This document shows, piece by piece, positions 13,219 through 26,633 of a stretch of 64,000 bases of DNA (positions are counted from its first letter, which is position 1; every line of letters begins with the position of its first letter). The position numbers and the translations under genes are program-made. The notes beneath the pieces are model-generated. The model searched no databases. It saw only the letters and a program-made list of their open reading frames with translations, and was not told where the DNA came from. This DNA is from Ciona intestinalis (lineage: Eukaryota; Chordata; Ascidiacea; Phlebobranchia; Cionidae). The stretch covers positions 62,001-126,000 of the forward strand of contig NW_004190477.2 in NCBI RefSeq assembly GCF_000224145.3. Direction: 5' to 3'.

Positions 13219-14703
13219 ATGTTTAAATTGCAAAACATCCTAAGTTTGTCCACGGCTCTGCTGGAAGGATTGTTTTTCTCCGGATTAGTCTTCGGATGGC
13301 CTTCTATGAGCTCGGTGCTGGAAAGTGCGGGGTATTTTAATTATTTATGCGATAATGACGTCACTAATGCAACAAATGTGAGTGTTTCAAATATTTCAAC
13401 AACAACAACGTGCAAACTTCAACAAGAACAAATAAGTTTAGTTTACACGGTAGCTACACTAGCGTTGTCGTTCTCAACAATATTCAACGGCTTCATGTTT
13501 GATTACTGCGGCACCTGGTTGTCACGTGCCGTCGCCACCATCTTGTTCGCCACGGGATGTTTCCTCATGTTTACATCCTCCCCTTCAACATCTTTGTTCC
13601 TCTTCCCAGCCATGTGTTGCTTCTCCGTGGGAGGAATCTTGATGCTTATCACGAATATGCAGCTCGGTAACTTATTCGGACAAGCTCGTTCCTCTGTCAT
13701 AACTTTACTTAACGGAGCGCTCGATTCTTCTTCCTTCGTTTTCCTCCTTGTGAAGCTCGCGTACGACAACGGGTTCTCCCTCACCTCAATCTTTCAGTTC
13801 ATGGCGATTTGCTCTCTCTTCCAAATCCTCCGGACTTTCCTTCTGATGCCTCGAACCCACATTCCATTCCCCCTCCCATCTTCTTCATATAAATACGGCA
13901 TCCATGATTGTGGTTGTGGTAAAGATGACCCTGACCCGGCAGAAGCCGCGGATAAATTGAACGAGGACACCGACGATGTGGTTGATGGTGAAGACGACAT
14001 CTCTTGCATGGATTGTTTGAAGACCGTTCACTTTTGGTCCAACTTGTTCCACATGAGTGTTTTACAACTTAGGAATTATTTCTTCCTTGCAACTTTTACA
14101 ACATGGCTGCGAACATTGCTGCCGGAGAATGATGACTCACAATTCACTTTATACCTCAGCGCTTTCGGTATTTGTCAATTCTTTGGCGTTGTGACATCAC
14201 CGATCAATGGTTTGCTTATCGACGTTGCAACAAAGATATTTAAACGTGAAACCGACAACGATAAATTAGCTTCCTCACAAGCTGTATGTGTTTCAGCATT
14301 CGTGACTTGTATCCTTGGAGTCATTTTCTCTACAGTTGTCACAATTCCAAACCTGCCAATCCAATATTTATCGTTCGTTCTCCAAGTTGTGTTTCGTTCA
14401 TTCCTTTACGGGGGAAATGCGAGTTTCATCGCTCTCTTGTTTCCTGGGAAGCATTTTGGTCGTTTGTACGGGTTAACTATGACACTAGCCGGCGTTGTGG
14501 GTTTCCTGCAGTTCCCGTTGTTTAGTTTGGTCTTGTGGGTTTTTGAAAATGATTTTACGGTAATTAACGTTGTCTTCATCGCTGTGTGCGCCCTCACCGT
14601 TATACACCCGATCACTTTGTACATGAGCTGCAAGAAGAAGTTGAGCATCCAACCAACTTACAAACAACCTGTTGAGATGCAACTACTGACGGCCAACGCT
14701 TGA
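13219..14703 (+). CDS. SLC43 family transporter, SLC43A3-like (intronless)
   Basis: A major-facilitator membrane carrier of 494 residues in a single exon (human SLC43A3 about 491). SLC43A1/A2 carry large neutral amino acids; SLC43A3 is a facilitative nucleobase transporter. The closer match here is to SLC43A3: LLEGLFFSGLVFGWPS, CNGFMFDYCG-like loop 2-3, GGILMLITNMQLGNLFGQ, RTFLLMPRTHIPFPLP, SVLQLRNYFFLATF, FRSFLYGGNASFIALLFP and HFGRLYGLTM. A long acidic cytoplasmic loop lies near residues 240-265. N-glycosylation sequons occur in the first extracellular loop (NATNVSVSN). Start: ATG 13219; an in-frame TTG at 13210 is not preferred. Vertebrate SLC43 genes have many introns, so the lack of introns is notable. 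Substrate is inference from the family. Confidence 0.9.
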   Translation: MFKLQNILSLSTALLEGLFFSGLVFGWPSMSSVLESAGYFNYLCDNDVTNATNVSVSNISTTTTCKLQQEQISLVYTVATLALSFSTIFNGFMFDYCGTWLSRAVATILFATGCFLMFTSSPSTSLFLFPAMCCFSVGGILMLITNMQLGNLFGQARSSVITLLNGALDSSSFVFLLVKLAYDNGFSLTSIFQFMAICSLFQILRTFLLMPRTHIPFPLPSSSYKYGIHDCGCGKDDPDPAEAADKLNEDTDDVVDGEDDISCMDCLKTVHFWSNLFHMSVLQLRNYFFLATFTTWLRTLLPENDDSQFTLYLSAFGICQFFGVVTSPINGLLIDVATKIFKRETDNDKLASSQAVCVSAFVTCILGVIFSTVVTIPNLPIQYLSFVLQVVFRSFLYGGNASFIALLFPGKHFGRLYGLTMTLAGVVGFLQFPLFSLVLWVFENDFTVINVVFIAVCALTVIHPITLYMSCKKKLSIQPTYKQPVEMQLLTANA

Positions 14704-15519
14704 AACAACAACATTAATATTGAACTTTTTTATTTCTGGTGTTGCTAGTTTGCTACAATAATATTAGACACAACTATTCTGGTACTGCGGTTGTTGCAAC
14801 ATTTTGTTTGCTGCATATTTAGTTGAACTGAGCGTTCTGTTGTTGGGTTGCAACTGCCAGCAGGTTGTTATGTTAGAAACGGATGTTTTGGAAAAAAAGT
14901 TAATTTCATTGAACCATTGTTTGATTTGCAACAAAATGAACATTTTTACCAAAACATTCGATTTTAAATTTCAATTTTAGTTTTGTCTCTTTTGTTTTAT
15001 AAACCTGTTGCTTTTACACAACCTGATTCCACCGTATATTGCTCAGTATTCACAAACAACCACAATATCCCGTCAACTGTACGACTTACCACCTGTCAAT
15101 CAAATTCTCATGATGCTAGAAACAAAATGTTAATACACAAAATGTTTTTTATAATTTTACTTTTAACAAAAGTGATTTGTTTTTCTGGTTTTAGAACTTC
15201 CGTTTGTAAATAACTGTGTGCCGCGTTCAGGACTTTTTTTAAAACAAACACAATTTTTTTTTATTACACAATATTTTGATTAACTGTATTTTTGCTTCAT
15301 GTCCTAAGTTGTGTTTTGTGGAGATTAAATTTAAGTAAAACTGTTAAACCTCGTGCTAATTTATTTTAAACTTTGTTAATTTATCGCAACATATTTTAAT
15401 TCGTGCTACCCGTTATTCAATTATTAGTAATTTAAATATGTTAACTTATCCTGACCGCTATTTAATTAGTCGAGCTTTGTGATTTATTTAGATTGTTTTC
15501 AGGGTTTCCCCAGATAGTC
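14704..15519. other. Intergenic, no gene seen
   Basis: AT-rich spacer between the transporter and RAB39. Several short open stretches have no coding character. The last ~20 bases before the RAB39 start include TTGTTTTCAG, a good splice acceptor (about 15503), so a 5' UTR intron or spliced-leader site is likely there. Confidence 0.5.
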
Positions 15520-17469
<1,950 letters not shown>

Positions 17470-18288
17470 TGTGGATGTGGTGGACCTGGTGCTCATGAAG
17501 TGTCGGGTTCAAGTGCTACAAAGTATGTTACAAACAAAATTCAAACCAAACGAATAGTTTACTATAAAATGTACATATTTTTCCTAGAATGGCATCAAGT
17601 CTTTTATTCAAATAGAATCATGATGTCATTTATGCAAAACATCTCGTGTTGGTTGTGTTTGACTTTTGTTTGTCACTTATAATCCTTTGGACTATTCTTT
17701 ATATTACCTGGTGGTTATTTTGTTGCAGTATAAACTAACTTATCGCATCTGTAGCAGTATTCTATTTCAGCCAAAAACATTTTATTGTTTTTACAGAGTT
17801 TTTTTTAAATGTTGTAAATTTATATTTCCGCAAATTTGTTTCATTTTCTTCAATCATTTCTTCAACATAGATGTTTTATTGAATCATAGATTTTATGGTG
17901 TTTTGTTATGTTTCTATTTATGGTGTTTTGTTTTTTTTGTGTCGTCAGGTTTTTACAAAGTCCTATTAAGTATGCAGTTGCCACATATGGTACCTAAGGT
18001 TGGCGCCATATTGTTATTACTTCTTTTGCACAAAGTTATTGCACTGTTACGTCATAATGCTTGGTGTTGTTTAATAAAACTTTTAAAGGGAAATCAGGTT
18101 TGCTACTAATATTAAAGTTTGTAATAAAAGAAAAAAGGGGTTGTTCTCGACTTGGAAATCTATATTTCCCATTTAGCACTTACGTGCCCAACAGGCGGGA
18201 AATGATATTTGGCGGCACAGTTGGGGTATTCCCCTGTCTCATAATATTAGAAATATTTTGGCGAGCGTGGATTTTGTTTGGGGGTAAA
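17470..18288. other. Intergenic between RAB39 and HACE1
   Basis: T-rich non-coding DNA. The reading frame of HACE1 is open back to 18061 but only from non-ATG codons, or from ATG 18202, and that stretch has no match to HACE1. It probably holds the RAB39 3' UTR and HACE1 5' UTR. Confidence 0.45.
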
Positions 18289-20751
18289 ATGTGGAGTCCT
18301 AGACAGCAATTGATGCGGTTAACCCGTTCGTTGCGAAGTGGAAGAAGTTTAGAGCTTCCTGCAGATCCAGCAGCAGCTGTAAGGATCCTGATGCCAATGG
18401 TGTTCGCTAACCAACATAAATCGTTGATGGAACTTCTGGATAATTCAAGTTTCGACGTAAACCACGCAATCGGGCGGTCGAGGCGAACATTGTTGCATAT
18501 TGCGGCGAACTGTGGGCAGTTGGAGTGTGTGACTGGTTTGTTGAAAGTGGGTGGGGATCCCAATGCTCAAGATATTGCTGGATGTTGCGCAATCCACCTC
18601 GCTGCGAAGAACGGGAACAAGAAGTGTGTGGAGAAGTTGTTGGAGGCGGGAGCTGATCCGGATGTTGCGGATATCGATGGAGTTTCATCTTTGCATTGGA
18701 TCGCTGTAAGTGGGAGGTGGGAGATCTTGAACTTGATCCTTCTTCATACAACGAGGATTGAACCGGAGGATAAACAAGGACACACACCCCTACATGCTGC
18801 AGCGAGGAATGGGCACGAGAAGGTGATCGACATCCTTGTGAAAGCAGGGGCCAATGCTAATTATAGAAACGAACATAGTTGGACTCCGTTGCATGCTGCG
18901 TGCAGTAACGGGCAACGACAAGCTGTATCTGCATTGTTATCTCATAATGCACAAGTGTGCGTTGACAATGAGGGGCAAACACCATTAGATTTATGTTTAC
19001 AAGGGGGGTACGGGGTGGCTATCGAACTATTGCTGGATAAATACCCCAAAAGTTTGACGACATTTATTAACAATGCCGTGTACAAGCACGAGTGGTCGAT
19101 GGAACGCGTGGCAAGCTGCGTTCGTTATTTCGCAACGAAGTCGCTCGGGCGTGAAATATCTTTAAAATTGACGGAAATTTGCGTCGACACTGGATTCCAG
19201 TTGTTAAGTTTGTCGTCTACGTGCGAGACGGAAGAATCGAGTTTGTTACGATCGACGTCGCTGTTGATATCATCGTTGTCGGACGATCTGGAGAGTTGTT
19301 TCATATTATTCGAACCGTTGTGGAAGGCGCTGGAGGAATGGATCTTATTGCTCGGCAGCAAGCATGAGGGTAACTATGGTAACATGATACCGGGGATGGG
19401 AGAAAGGGTGAGTGTACTCATAGAGGTCTTTTGGAAGTGTATTTCAACACAAGATGGCACCATTAGTACCCCGCAGAGGTTTCATGACTTCATCGTTCGA
19501 CACCATGATGTCATAAACGTCATTATTACTCATAATCCCAAAGTTATTTTCAAACATTTTACGTTTCTACTTCACGACCCCATTCTGATGTCATACTTCA
19601 TAACCACTGTGACATCACAACCGTTCGAGGAACGTTACGAATGGTTTTATAATTGTTTATACGAGGGTGGTGTGCCATCCACCACAGCCAACCCACCAAC
19701 CTTGCAAGTACGAAGGGACAAAGTGTTTGAGGACAGTTGCCACGAATTGAAGAAAATCAACCAAAGTAATTTGAAACATAAGTTTTCCGTCCAGTTTAGC
19801 AACGAGGAAGGGATCGGGGATGGCGTGTTCAGAGAATGGTTTAGTGTTTTATCGAATGAGATACTTAACCCTGAGTATGGCTTGTTTATTCAATCGTTCG
19901 ACGGCTGTTCGTTCCAACCCAACAGTAGATCGTCTATCAACCCAGATCATCTGAGTTATTTTGAGTTTGCGGGGAAAATATTAAGCGTAGCATTATACCA
20001 CAAGCAGTTAATCAACGGAAGTTTGACGTCATCGTTCTATAAACATCTGCTTGGCAGGAAAGTTGATTACAGAGATGTTGCATCGATCGATCCCGAGTAC
20101 GCAACAAACCTTCAGTGGATACTCGATAATGACATCACTGAGATCGGGCTTGAGTTGAGTTTTGTCGTCGAAACTGACGTTTTCGGACGAATGGAAGAAA
20201 TCGAGCTCACACCGGGTGGCAGTAAAGTGGCGGTAACGGAGGAAAATAAGCAAGAATACGTTCAGCTCGTCACGGAGCTACGAATGACGCGAGCCATCCA
20301 ACCACAACTTGATGCTTTTATCCGCGGTTTCAATGAAATTATTCCGAGTTATTTGATCCGGATCTTCACAGAGGATGAGATGGACCTCATGTTCACTGGA
20401 TGCAAAGATGTTGATGTTGGGTACTGGAAAAGCATCACTGAGTACTCGGGATGTTACAACCAACATCATCAGGTCATCTTATGGTTCTGGGAGTGTGTGG
20501 GGAAGATGGACACGGAGGACCGGTCGTCACTCCTTCATTTTGCAACCGGACGGTCCCGTCTTCCCTCGCCAAGCGTCAAACTGTCCAACACCTTCGTTAT
20601 ATGCAATATGTCGTCACAGAAGAATCTCCTCCCATCGGCAAGCACATGTATGAGCATGTTACGACTTCCTGAATACGATTCCTATGATGTTCTTGAAACC
20701 AAACTATTGACGGCAATTAGGTGTGGTAGTCATGGTTACACACAAACATAG
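18289..20751 (+). CDS. HACE1: HACE1 E3 ubiquitin ligase (ankyrin + HECT), intronless
   Basis: E3 ligase; in vertebrates it ubiquitinates active RAC1 and acts on Golgi/Rab membranes. One uninterrupted 820-residue exon (human 909). The start at 18289 gives MWSPRQQLMRLTRSL, aligned with the human start (...LNRLTRSL). Six or more ankyrin repeats occupy about residues 60-290 (TLLHIAANCGQLECV, AIHLAAKNGNKKCVEKLLEAG, PLHAAARNGHEKVIDILVKAG, TPLDLCLQGGYG). The C-terminal HECT domain has FSVQFSNEEGIGDGVFREWF, DPEYATNLQWILDNDI, YVQLVTELRMTRAIQPQ and the catalytic Cys787 in STCMSMLRLPEY, 33 residues from the end exactly as in human. The middle linker is shorter than in vertebrates. AATAAA at 20816-20821 is a likely poly(A) signal. 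An upstream in-frame ATG at 18202 is possible but unconserved. Confidence 0.97.
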   Translation: MWSPRQQLMRLTRSLRSGRSLELPADPAAAVRILMPMVFANQHKSLMELLDNSSFDVNHAIGRSRRTLLHIAANCGQLECVTGLLKVGGDPNAQDIAGCCAIHLAAKNGNKKCVEKLLEAGADPDVADIDGVSSLHWIAVSGRWEILNLILLHTTRIEPEDKQGHTPLHAAARNGHEKVIDILVKAGANANYRNEHSWTPLHAACSNGQRQAVSALLSHNAQVCVDNEGQTPLDLCLQGGYGVAIELLLDKYPKSLTTFINNAVYKHEWSMERVASCVRYFATKSLGREISLKLTEICVDTGFQLLSLSSTCETEESSLLRSTSLLISSLSDDLESCFILFEPLWKALEEWILLLGSKHEGNYGNMIPGMGERVSVLIEVFWKCISTQDGTISTPQRFHDFIVRHHDVINVIITHNPKVIFKHFTFLLHDPILMSYFITTVTSQPFEERYEWFYNCLYEGGVPSTTANPPTLQVRRDKVFEDSCHELKKINQSNLKHKFSVQFSNEEGIGDGVFREWFSVLSNEILNPEYGLFIQSFDGCSFQPNSRSSINPDHLSYFEFAGKILSVALYHKQLINGSLTSSFYKHLLGRKVDYRDVASIDPEYATNLQWILDNDITEIGLELSFVVETDVFGRMEEIELTPGGSKVAVTEENKQEYVQLVTELRMTRAIQPQLDAFIRGFNEIIPSYLIRIFTEDEMDLMFTGCKDVDVGYWKSITEYSGCYNQHHQVILWFWECVGKMDTEDRSSLLHFATGRSRLPSPSVKLSNTFVICNMSSQKNLLPSASTCMSMLRLPEYDSYDVLETKLLTAIRCGSHGYTQT

Positions 20752-21258
20752 AAACAATATATTGATCGTACCAGCACTGCTTAGAAGAATTATATAACCT
20801 GTCGCTACCAGACAAAATAAAATATCTCTTCTAGTATTTATTTGTGTATCGACGCAGAGATATAATATGTTTCCTTACATTATGCTATCAGTATTTTGTC
20901 CGTTCATTTTCATTCACCCGGGTTAAAGTCAAACTGTATAGAACGTTTAAACATTGTTGCGCAAATAATGGCAGAAAGACTGTTTTAAAAACAAAGGGCA
21001 ACTGTATATTATGTCTATATATTATTTATATTATATCTATTATATATGATGTTTATGTTTTACTCAGCGGCCAGCACTAACCGCTTGTTCACTGTAATAA
21101 TTTAACATTATCAATTTGCACAATTGGCAATTATGACATCATAATATGCAGTAAATGTTGATTGTCCCGTTGTAAATGTTCCAGAATATTTATTCTTATA
21201 TTTTGTGATGTAATAATTAATTGTTTTTATTTCTAGAATATTAATTGTTAGATAAACA
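20752..21258. other. Intergenic, HACE1 3' UTR to SMS start
   Basis: AT-rich; includes the AATAAA of HACE1 at 20816 and a TATGACATCATAATATG palindrome copy near 21130. No gene seen. Confidence 0.5.
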
Positions 21259-24200
21259 ATGGATAGTTGGCTTCTGGAATTCAGGTTCAAGAAGGAAATT
21301 TTGAAAGATTCAAAATTATCAGGTTGGTTGTGGGTTTAATATTAAATAAAAATGGGGGGAATTTTGATCTGAAATTATTGTATAGACATTATTGTTAAGT
21401 ATTTTGTTTAAGTTAGATTTTATTGTTTATTTAAAATGTTTTTTTGGTTTATTGGTGTTTCTTGTACAGAAACTTTTTGTTTCTTTAACCATTTTTTTTA
21501 CATTTTATTTACAAACCTAACATATTATTTCCCCCAGAAACTTTCATTGATGGTTTGGTTGAAGCAGTTCACTTTATGATAGATGGGGGGAAGGTTGTGT
21601 TTAAAAATAACCATGATTGTGTCAACCAAGGATTCACTGTGTTTATACAGGAACCAAATATAAGGTTTGTATTTTTAAGTTACTTGAGTATTTTTTACCC
21701 GTAGCCTGTTTTACTGAATGTTGTTTTGCTGCTAATTCTCTTTGTTGTTTCTATTAACTGTGGGTTACCATCAGCCCTTCGGCGATGAAAATCCGAAAAA
21801 TATTTGTTTAAATATTTAATTGATATTAATATTCCCGACAGTTCAGTTTTGATCCAAGGAATGCGAGATGGAGTTTTAACGTTTGATCTTCATTTGTTGT
21901 CGATGGTGGAACCCGAAGTATTCGATAAAGTGAGTTGCGAGCGTGTGGGTAGGTAGGTGGGTGGGGATTGTTTATATATGGCTGATAATTTAGCCAACCC
22001 ATTAGTGACCACTGGGTTAAAAGTAATTGTTGCTAAATGTCTTGCCCAAGGACACATACGTCCACAATGGTAACAGCATGTCACCATTACCTCATTTGTA
22101 ACCATTAAACCGGAAATTGTGTGTAAAATATCATGTGTTATGCACGCACGTACGCATGTGTATGTCTGCATTTACTCATTCTTCCTGTTTGCAGCGAAGT
22201 GTTGATACATGTGTTGTTAATGTGTGAATTATATTATTTCAACACCTTTGTTGGTGTATTGCATAGATACGTGTTTATTATAGTCCTCATGTAACTTGGG
22301 TAGATTTCACTTTGTAATTTCTTACACCGAAACATTTTTACAGAAAGTTTTAACTTTTCACGACAAACTTCTTGAACACGAAGGAATCGTTCGAAGGAAA
22401 ACTTCCGAGTTTGAACCGTACGCATCATGTTTGTTCTTGTTAAATATATTTATTAAATATGTTGAAACATGAAACATATAATTAATAATTATATTTGGGG
22501 TGTGCGGTTACTTAACTATATTTCGAGATCAGATCAGAATAAAGATTATCTCTTTAAGACAAATTTATTAAAAAGTTAATAATTAGATATGGTTTGTGCC
22601 CGCTTACGAGTTAACGTGTATGAAACTTGTGGGTGATTGTTTGTAGCAATAGATATCATATTTATTAATATAAAATAAATTAAACCAAAAAGTCAATAAA
22701 TATAATGATGGAGGACTTCACCCATATGGAATAGGGAACTAAGTAATTATGATGTCATAATACCACAGGTTGGGTCGAATCAAGCGTGGGCGAACGTTTT
22801 CACCATACGAGCGCGCGGCAACGGGCCTTGTCATCGAGCATGACTTTGACAAACTAGTGTTCGATGGAAAGTCTCCGTACCAAACAGTGAGGATTCTTCA
22901 CTCAATGCAGTTTGGAAACTGTTTGGTGCTCGATAATGATATGAGTGAGTGCACACAGGCTAGGTGCTGCTACCATGTACCTTGGGCAGAAAATCAACAC
23001 ATTTTATGTTTTCACAGATTTGGCTGAAAGTGACATCTCGTACACGGTTGCGATCACCGGGGGTGGTAGAGAGGATTATCGAGGGAAGAACGTTTTGATC
23101 CTCGGAGGGGGGGACGGTGGGATATTACATCATCTACGGGACAAGTAAGGGGGGGATTGAGTTGTGGGGCAACAACATTCTTCATACCATTGTGCCGGAG
23201 CCCCAATGATCGCATGTCTTGCGGTACAGTGGTTGGGTGCTTGCATTGTAACCGAAGGATCATGGGTTCAATGCTCGATACTGATAGTTGTATGTGTCCT
23301 TGGGTTTGCTCCAACCCAGAAGTCACTTATAAGTTGTGGCATCCTCTGGTGTCTGGCTCCCATCATGTGATCAATGACTCTTTCATCCACAGAGGAGCTC
23401 GTATGATTACGATGATCGACATCGACAGGATGGTCGTTGATGCCGCGAAGATCCATCTGCGAGGGATTTGTGGCGATGCTATGGACCGAGAGGAAGGAGA
23501 TAATTATAAAGTAAGACGGCTGTGGTGTTCTGACCAAGTTATGTAAAAAGAAGTAAAAAAACATGAATTTAATCTCCCATGAAAAATAAATATATTTAAT
23601 TTGTGTTTCTTTCTAATATTGAAATAAGAATAAATATAAATATTCATTATTATATTTTCAATGCATAATAAACTAGTATGATATGTTTGACCACAATCGT
23701 AGATAATTGTTGAAGACTGCGTTCCACACTTGAAGAAGTTCGCAGCCGAAGGTCAAAAGTTCGATTACGTAATTAACGATTTAACGGCGATCCCAATCAG
23801 TTTGGAACCAACTGGGTCGTTCTGGGATTTCTTGAGGTTGATATTGTCGCTTTCCATCGATGTTTTGGAGGAAGATGGGAAGTATTTTACACAGGTGGGG
23901 TTGGGGTGGGTGGGGTGTTATACATCATATGTGTGCGGGGGGGGTCAGTAATACTCTGCCTTTCAACCACTTTCATAGTGTGTATATTAATACACTATGT
24001 GTGTATTATTATTTTCCCTTGCAAAAGCTGATGATGTCATTTATTGACGAAATGTATATTTGGAACACTGTTAGTTTGACTTGATTTTAAATACACTAAG
24101 CGCTTCTGTGTGTTTGGTATCACTTTGTGTGTGGATGCTATTACTCTATGTCAGCCATGTAATACACCATATGTACACCAACACTTTACACCACGCAGGG

Positions 24201-25007
24201 CAATTCTTCAAACATGCGCGACGCGTTACAAATGTACGAGGATCAATTGAACAAACTGGAAGTGAAAGTTTCTTTCAGCAAAGAAACTGTTTGCGTTCCA
24301 TCTTATCATGAGTTGTATCCTTTGTTTATTGCTAAATATATACTGTATTTAATGGTAGATGTAAATACTGAATGGATGTAACTTACTTTATCCTCGCATG
24401 GCCGGAAAACGACAGTCGTTATCACACGGGTTTAACACCTCTTTCCAGCTTACGAGTTACCATGTATGTTACTTTGTAGGTGATTATTTTTTTGGGAGGG
24501 ATATTTTTTATTTTTTTATGTATGGTTGATAATTTAGACAACCCATTAGTGACCACTAGGTTGGAGAGATTGCTGTTAAGTGTCTTGCCCAAGGACACAT
24601 ACGCCCACAATGGTAGCAGCATCGAACCTTGAACCCATTACCCCTGGGTTACAGGCAGGCACGCTAACCACTATACCACGGCGCCGGACAATACTATATT
24701 TAATGGTAGATGTAGGCCTATATACTACATTGGTCACAGTGGTTGGGTGATTGCATCAAGGCTCCTCGTTGCTACCATTGTGGGCGTAAGTATCTTTGGG
24801 CAAGACACTGAACAGCAATTGCTGCAAATCAGTGGTCAGTGATGGGTTGTCCAAACATACACCTTGTAACTGGTAAGCATGAAGTGTATGAAGGCACCAT
24901 ATATGGTGTGTGATAGACAACTATGGTTTATAAATTACCGTTGATTTTCCTCAACTTTAAACTATAGATGGGTCTTTTACACTTTATGGAAATCTGCACA
25001 GTCATGA
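21259..25007 (+). CDS. SMS: Spermine synthase
   Basis: Aminopropyltransferase making spermine from spermidine and decarboxylated SAM. Ten exons in phase: 21259-21322, 21538-21664, 21842-21929, 22344-22417, 22769-22944, 23018-23144, 23393-23510, 23703-23894, 24199-24314, 24968-25007; 373 residues (human 366). The divergent N-terminal half is the dimerisation region. The catalytic part starts at [19 protein letters not shown] and holds [10 protein letters not shown], the dcSAM-binding [24 protein letters not shown], and [13 protein letters not shown] with the active-site Asp. The last exon encodes only [12 protein letters not shown], joined by GAGTT|A to complete the ELWVFYT motif of the family. 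Start chosen at the first ATG of an open 5' exon; it is the least certain part. Confidence 0.95.
21968..22098 (-). repeat. SINE-like fragment (minus) in SMS intron 3
   Basis: Reverse orientation of the tRNA-derived family: GATAATTTAGCCAACCCATT, GACCACTGGGTT, TGTCTTGCCCAAGGACACAT, GTCCACAATGGTAACAGCAT. Confidence 0.6.
23215..23345 (+). repeat. SINE-like copy in SMS intron 6
   Basis: Head with an A-box-like GGTACAGTGGTTGGGTGC and B-box-like GGGTTCAATGCTCGATAC, then TGTGTCCTTGGG and CTCCAACCCAGAAGTCACTT. Body internally deleted. Confidence 0.6.
24423..24690 (-). mobile_element. tRNA-derived SINE-like element, near full length
   Basis: Read on the minus strand it starts GCGCCGTGGTATAGTGGTTA (tRNA A-box), has GGGTTCAAGGTTCGATGC (B-box), then the shared body (TGTCCTTGGGCAAGACACTT, ACCTAGTGGTCACTAATGGG, GTAACATACATGGTAACTCG) and the tail. 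The 5' and 3' ends of the tRNA-like head do not pair as an acceptor stem, so it is a SINE head and not a working tRNA. At least a dozen related fragments lie in introns of this window. It is in SMS intron 9. Confidence 0.75.
24733..24905 (+). repeat. SINE-like copy adjacent to 24423-24690
   Basis: Same family in the opposite orientation (GGTCACAGTGGTTGGGTG, CTCGTTGCTACCATTGTGGG, GGCAAGACACTGAACAGCAA), 40 bases from its neighbour, making an inverted pair in SMS intron 9. Confidence 0.6.
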
Positions 25008-26633
25008 TGACTAATCATCCATCATCCATGAATTTGCATTTTTTTAATGACTCAACATTTTTAAAGTTCCAATCGTGCTGATTATGATGTCAGAATTTTT
25101 TTAATAAAAGCAGTTTGTTTGGTAATTGGGTCACAATACTAACAATGATTGTTTTTTAAGTAATGTTATGATGTGATAAACGATGGGATTGATTGTTATG
25201 AAATACGTAACAATCACAAATCGAGTCACTTTATAAGAAATAGTAATCTATAATGTCATATCGGTCTTTATTGAAATAGAATATGGATTACTATAGAACA
25301 TTAGTTTGTTGTAAAATATAAGAGATATAATGTGAAATATGATATTACAATGTTATTGGGTGATGTGCGCGATTCCCCATACCCCCATTATGCCGACAGA
25401 GCGACTTAACAGATTTTAGTCTGTTACACATTTCGTAACACTTGATCCTAACTGTTATTCGGTTACAAAATAATCATCCAATTTCATCAGCACAATATTT
25501 ACAAGTTGATCGCGATTGTAAATGGCAGAAGTACCACCGCAGTGTATTTACGATACTCCCCGCAATAAATTTAACCAAATGCTCTGTTGCGCCACCTAAC
25601 GTTTTATATTATAAAATCTTTAAATCGCTAGGTTCGCTAAAGAGGCTGTTTTTGGGGGAGTACAAGGTAATGCCTGAAAATTATGGAAATGTAACACTTT
25701 ATGCTTTTAAACAATTTTTATTCATGTTTGAAATATTATTTTGATGTTTAATTAAATGTTTTGTTAAAGTCTTGCGAAAAAAAACAAACCTTAATTGGCT
25801 TAAACTTTATTAATTTGAGTTTTCTTAACATTTTAATTATTCTTTGTTTAGTTATTAATGTTAAAAGTTTGTTTTAATATTTGTTTTTAACAAATCAACT
25901 GGTTAACAATCTTTCCCTACTTCTAAAACTCTGTTCTGCCACTATGCGTTAGTAATGTGTAAAAAATGACATCCGCAAGGTGGCGTGAGCAAGTTATGCT
26001 TTTGCATATGAAAGGGGTGGTAAATTGTAATAAAGAATAACAATTTTTTAAACAATAAAGTAGTATCTTTTAAATACAATAATATAATGTTTTGATAAAA
26101 TCACTTTATTATTATTGTTTTCATATTGTTTCTATTTAGACATTTGCTCTGTTGCGCACCTTGTGACTTTGACATAAAGTTTATGGTGGTTGCATGGTGT
26201 CGCTGTTGGTTAAGTTCCTCAAGTAAAATATTTGTTGCTGTAACTTTGGTAAACAATCTGACCCGGGGTGGTTTAATAGTTGTGTAAAATACGTTTGTTA
26301 CAGCCTTCCAAAGTAGCTTTTTTCTCCTTGAATACGATAACGTAGGTCAACGAAGAGAAAGGAATTAACAGCAAAGCGACAGTCGTTTTTAGTTGTTCAG
26401 TATTTGATCGATTATTTAAATATGGGTGTTCTTGTCCATAGTTGTTGTACAGCGGGAATTTGTTACAAGCAATTCGTTTTCTTTGCTTTCTCTTCAAATA
26501 CAGTAGCGAAAATCTATTAAAAATCGAATAAAGATTTTTAATGATATTCAAATTATTAAATTAATGATTCAACATTTATTTTTGTTTCATTCAGGCTGTT
26601 GTAAAACAACCGTTTGTCACAACATGCATTAGA
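25008..26633. other. Intergenic, possible 5' UTR exon of the macro-domain gene
   Basis: 1.6 kb AT-rich DNA. A 300-base open stretch at 25442-25744 has no recognisable protein, but it holds a good donor (TACAAG|GTAATG at about 25667). The macro-domain ATG is preceded by an acceptor (TTTGTTTCATTCAG ending about 26594). Together they suggest a non-coding first exon and a ~930-base intron. This is inference only. Confidence 0.35.

Noticed and set aside
14983-15213. 76-residue open frame between the SLC43-like gene and RAB39
   Set aside because: Low-complexity AT-rich reading starting at TTG, without splice support or similarity.
18061-18288. 76-residue N-terminal extension of HACE1
   Set aside because: It begins at TTG, has no similarity to HACE1, and the ATG at 18289 aligns with the conserved N-terminus.
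24618-24690. Possible tRNA gene on the minus strand (clear A- and B-box)
   Set aside because: The ends do not form an acceptor stem, and the same head continues into a repeated body found many times in the window; it is a SINE head.
25442-25744. 100-residue open frame upstream of the macro-domain gene
   Set aside because: No ATG start (begins at TTG), no recognisable motif, ordinary AT-rich composition; at most part of a 5' UTR exon.
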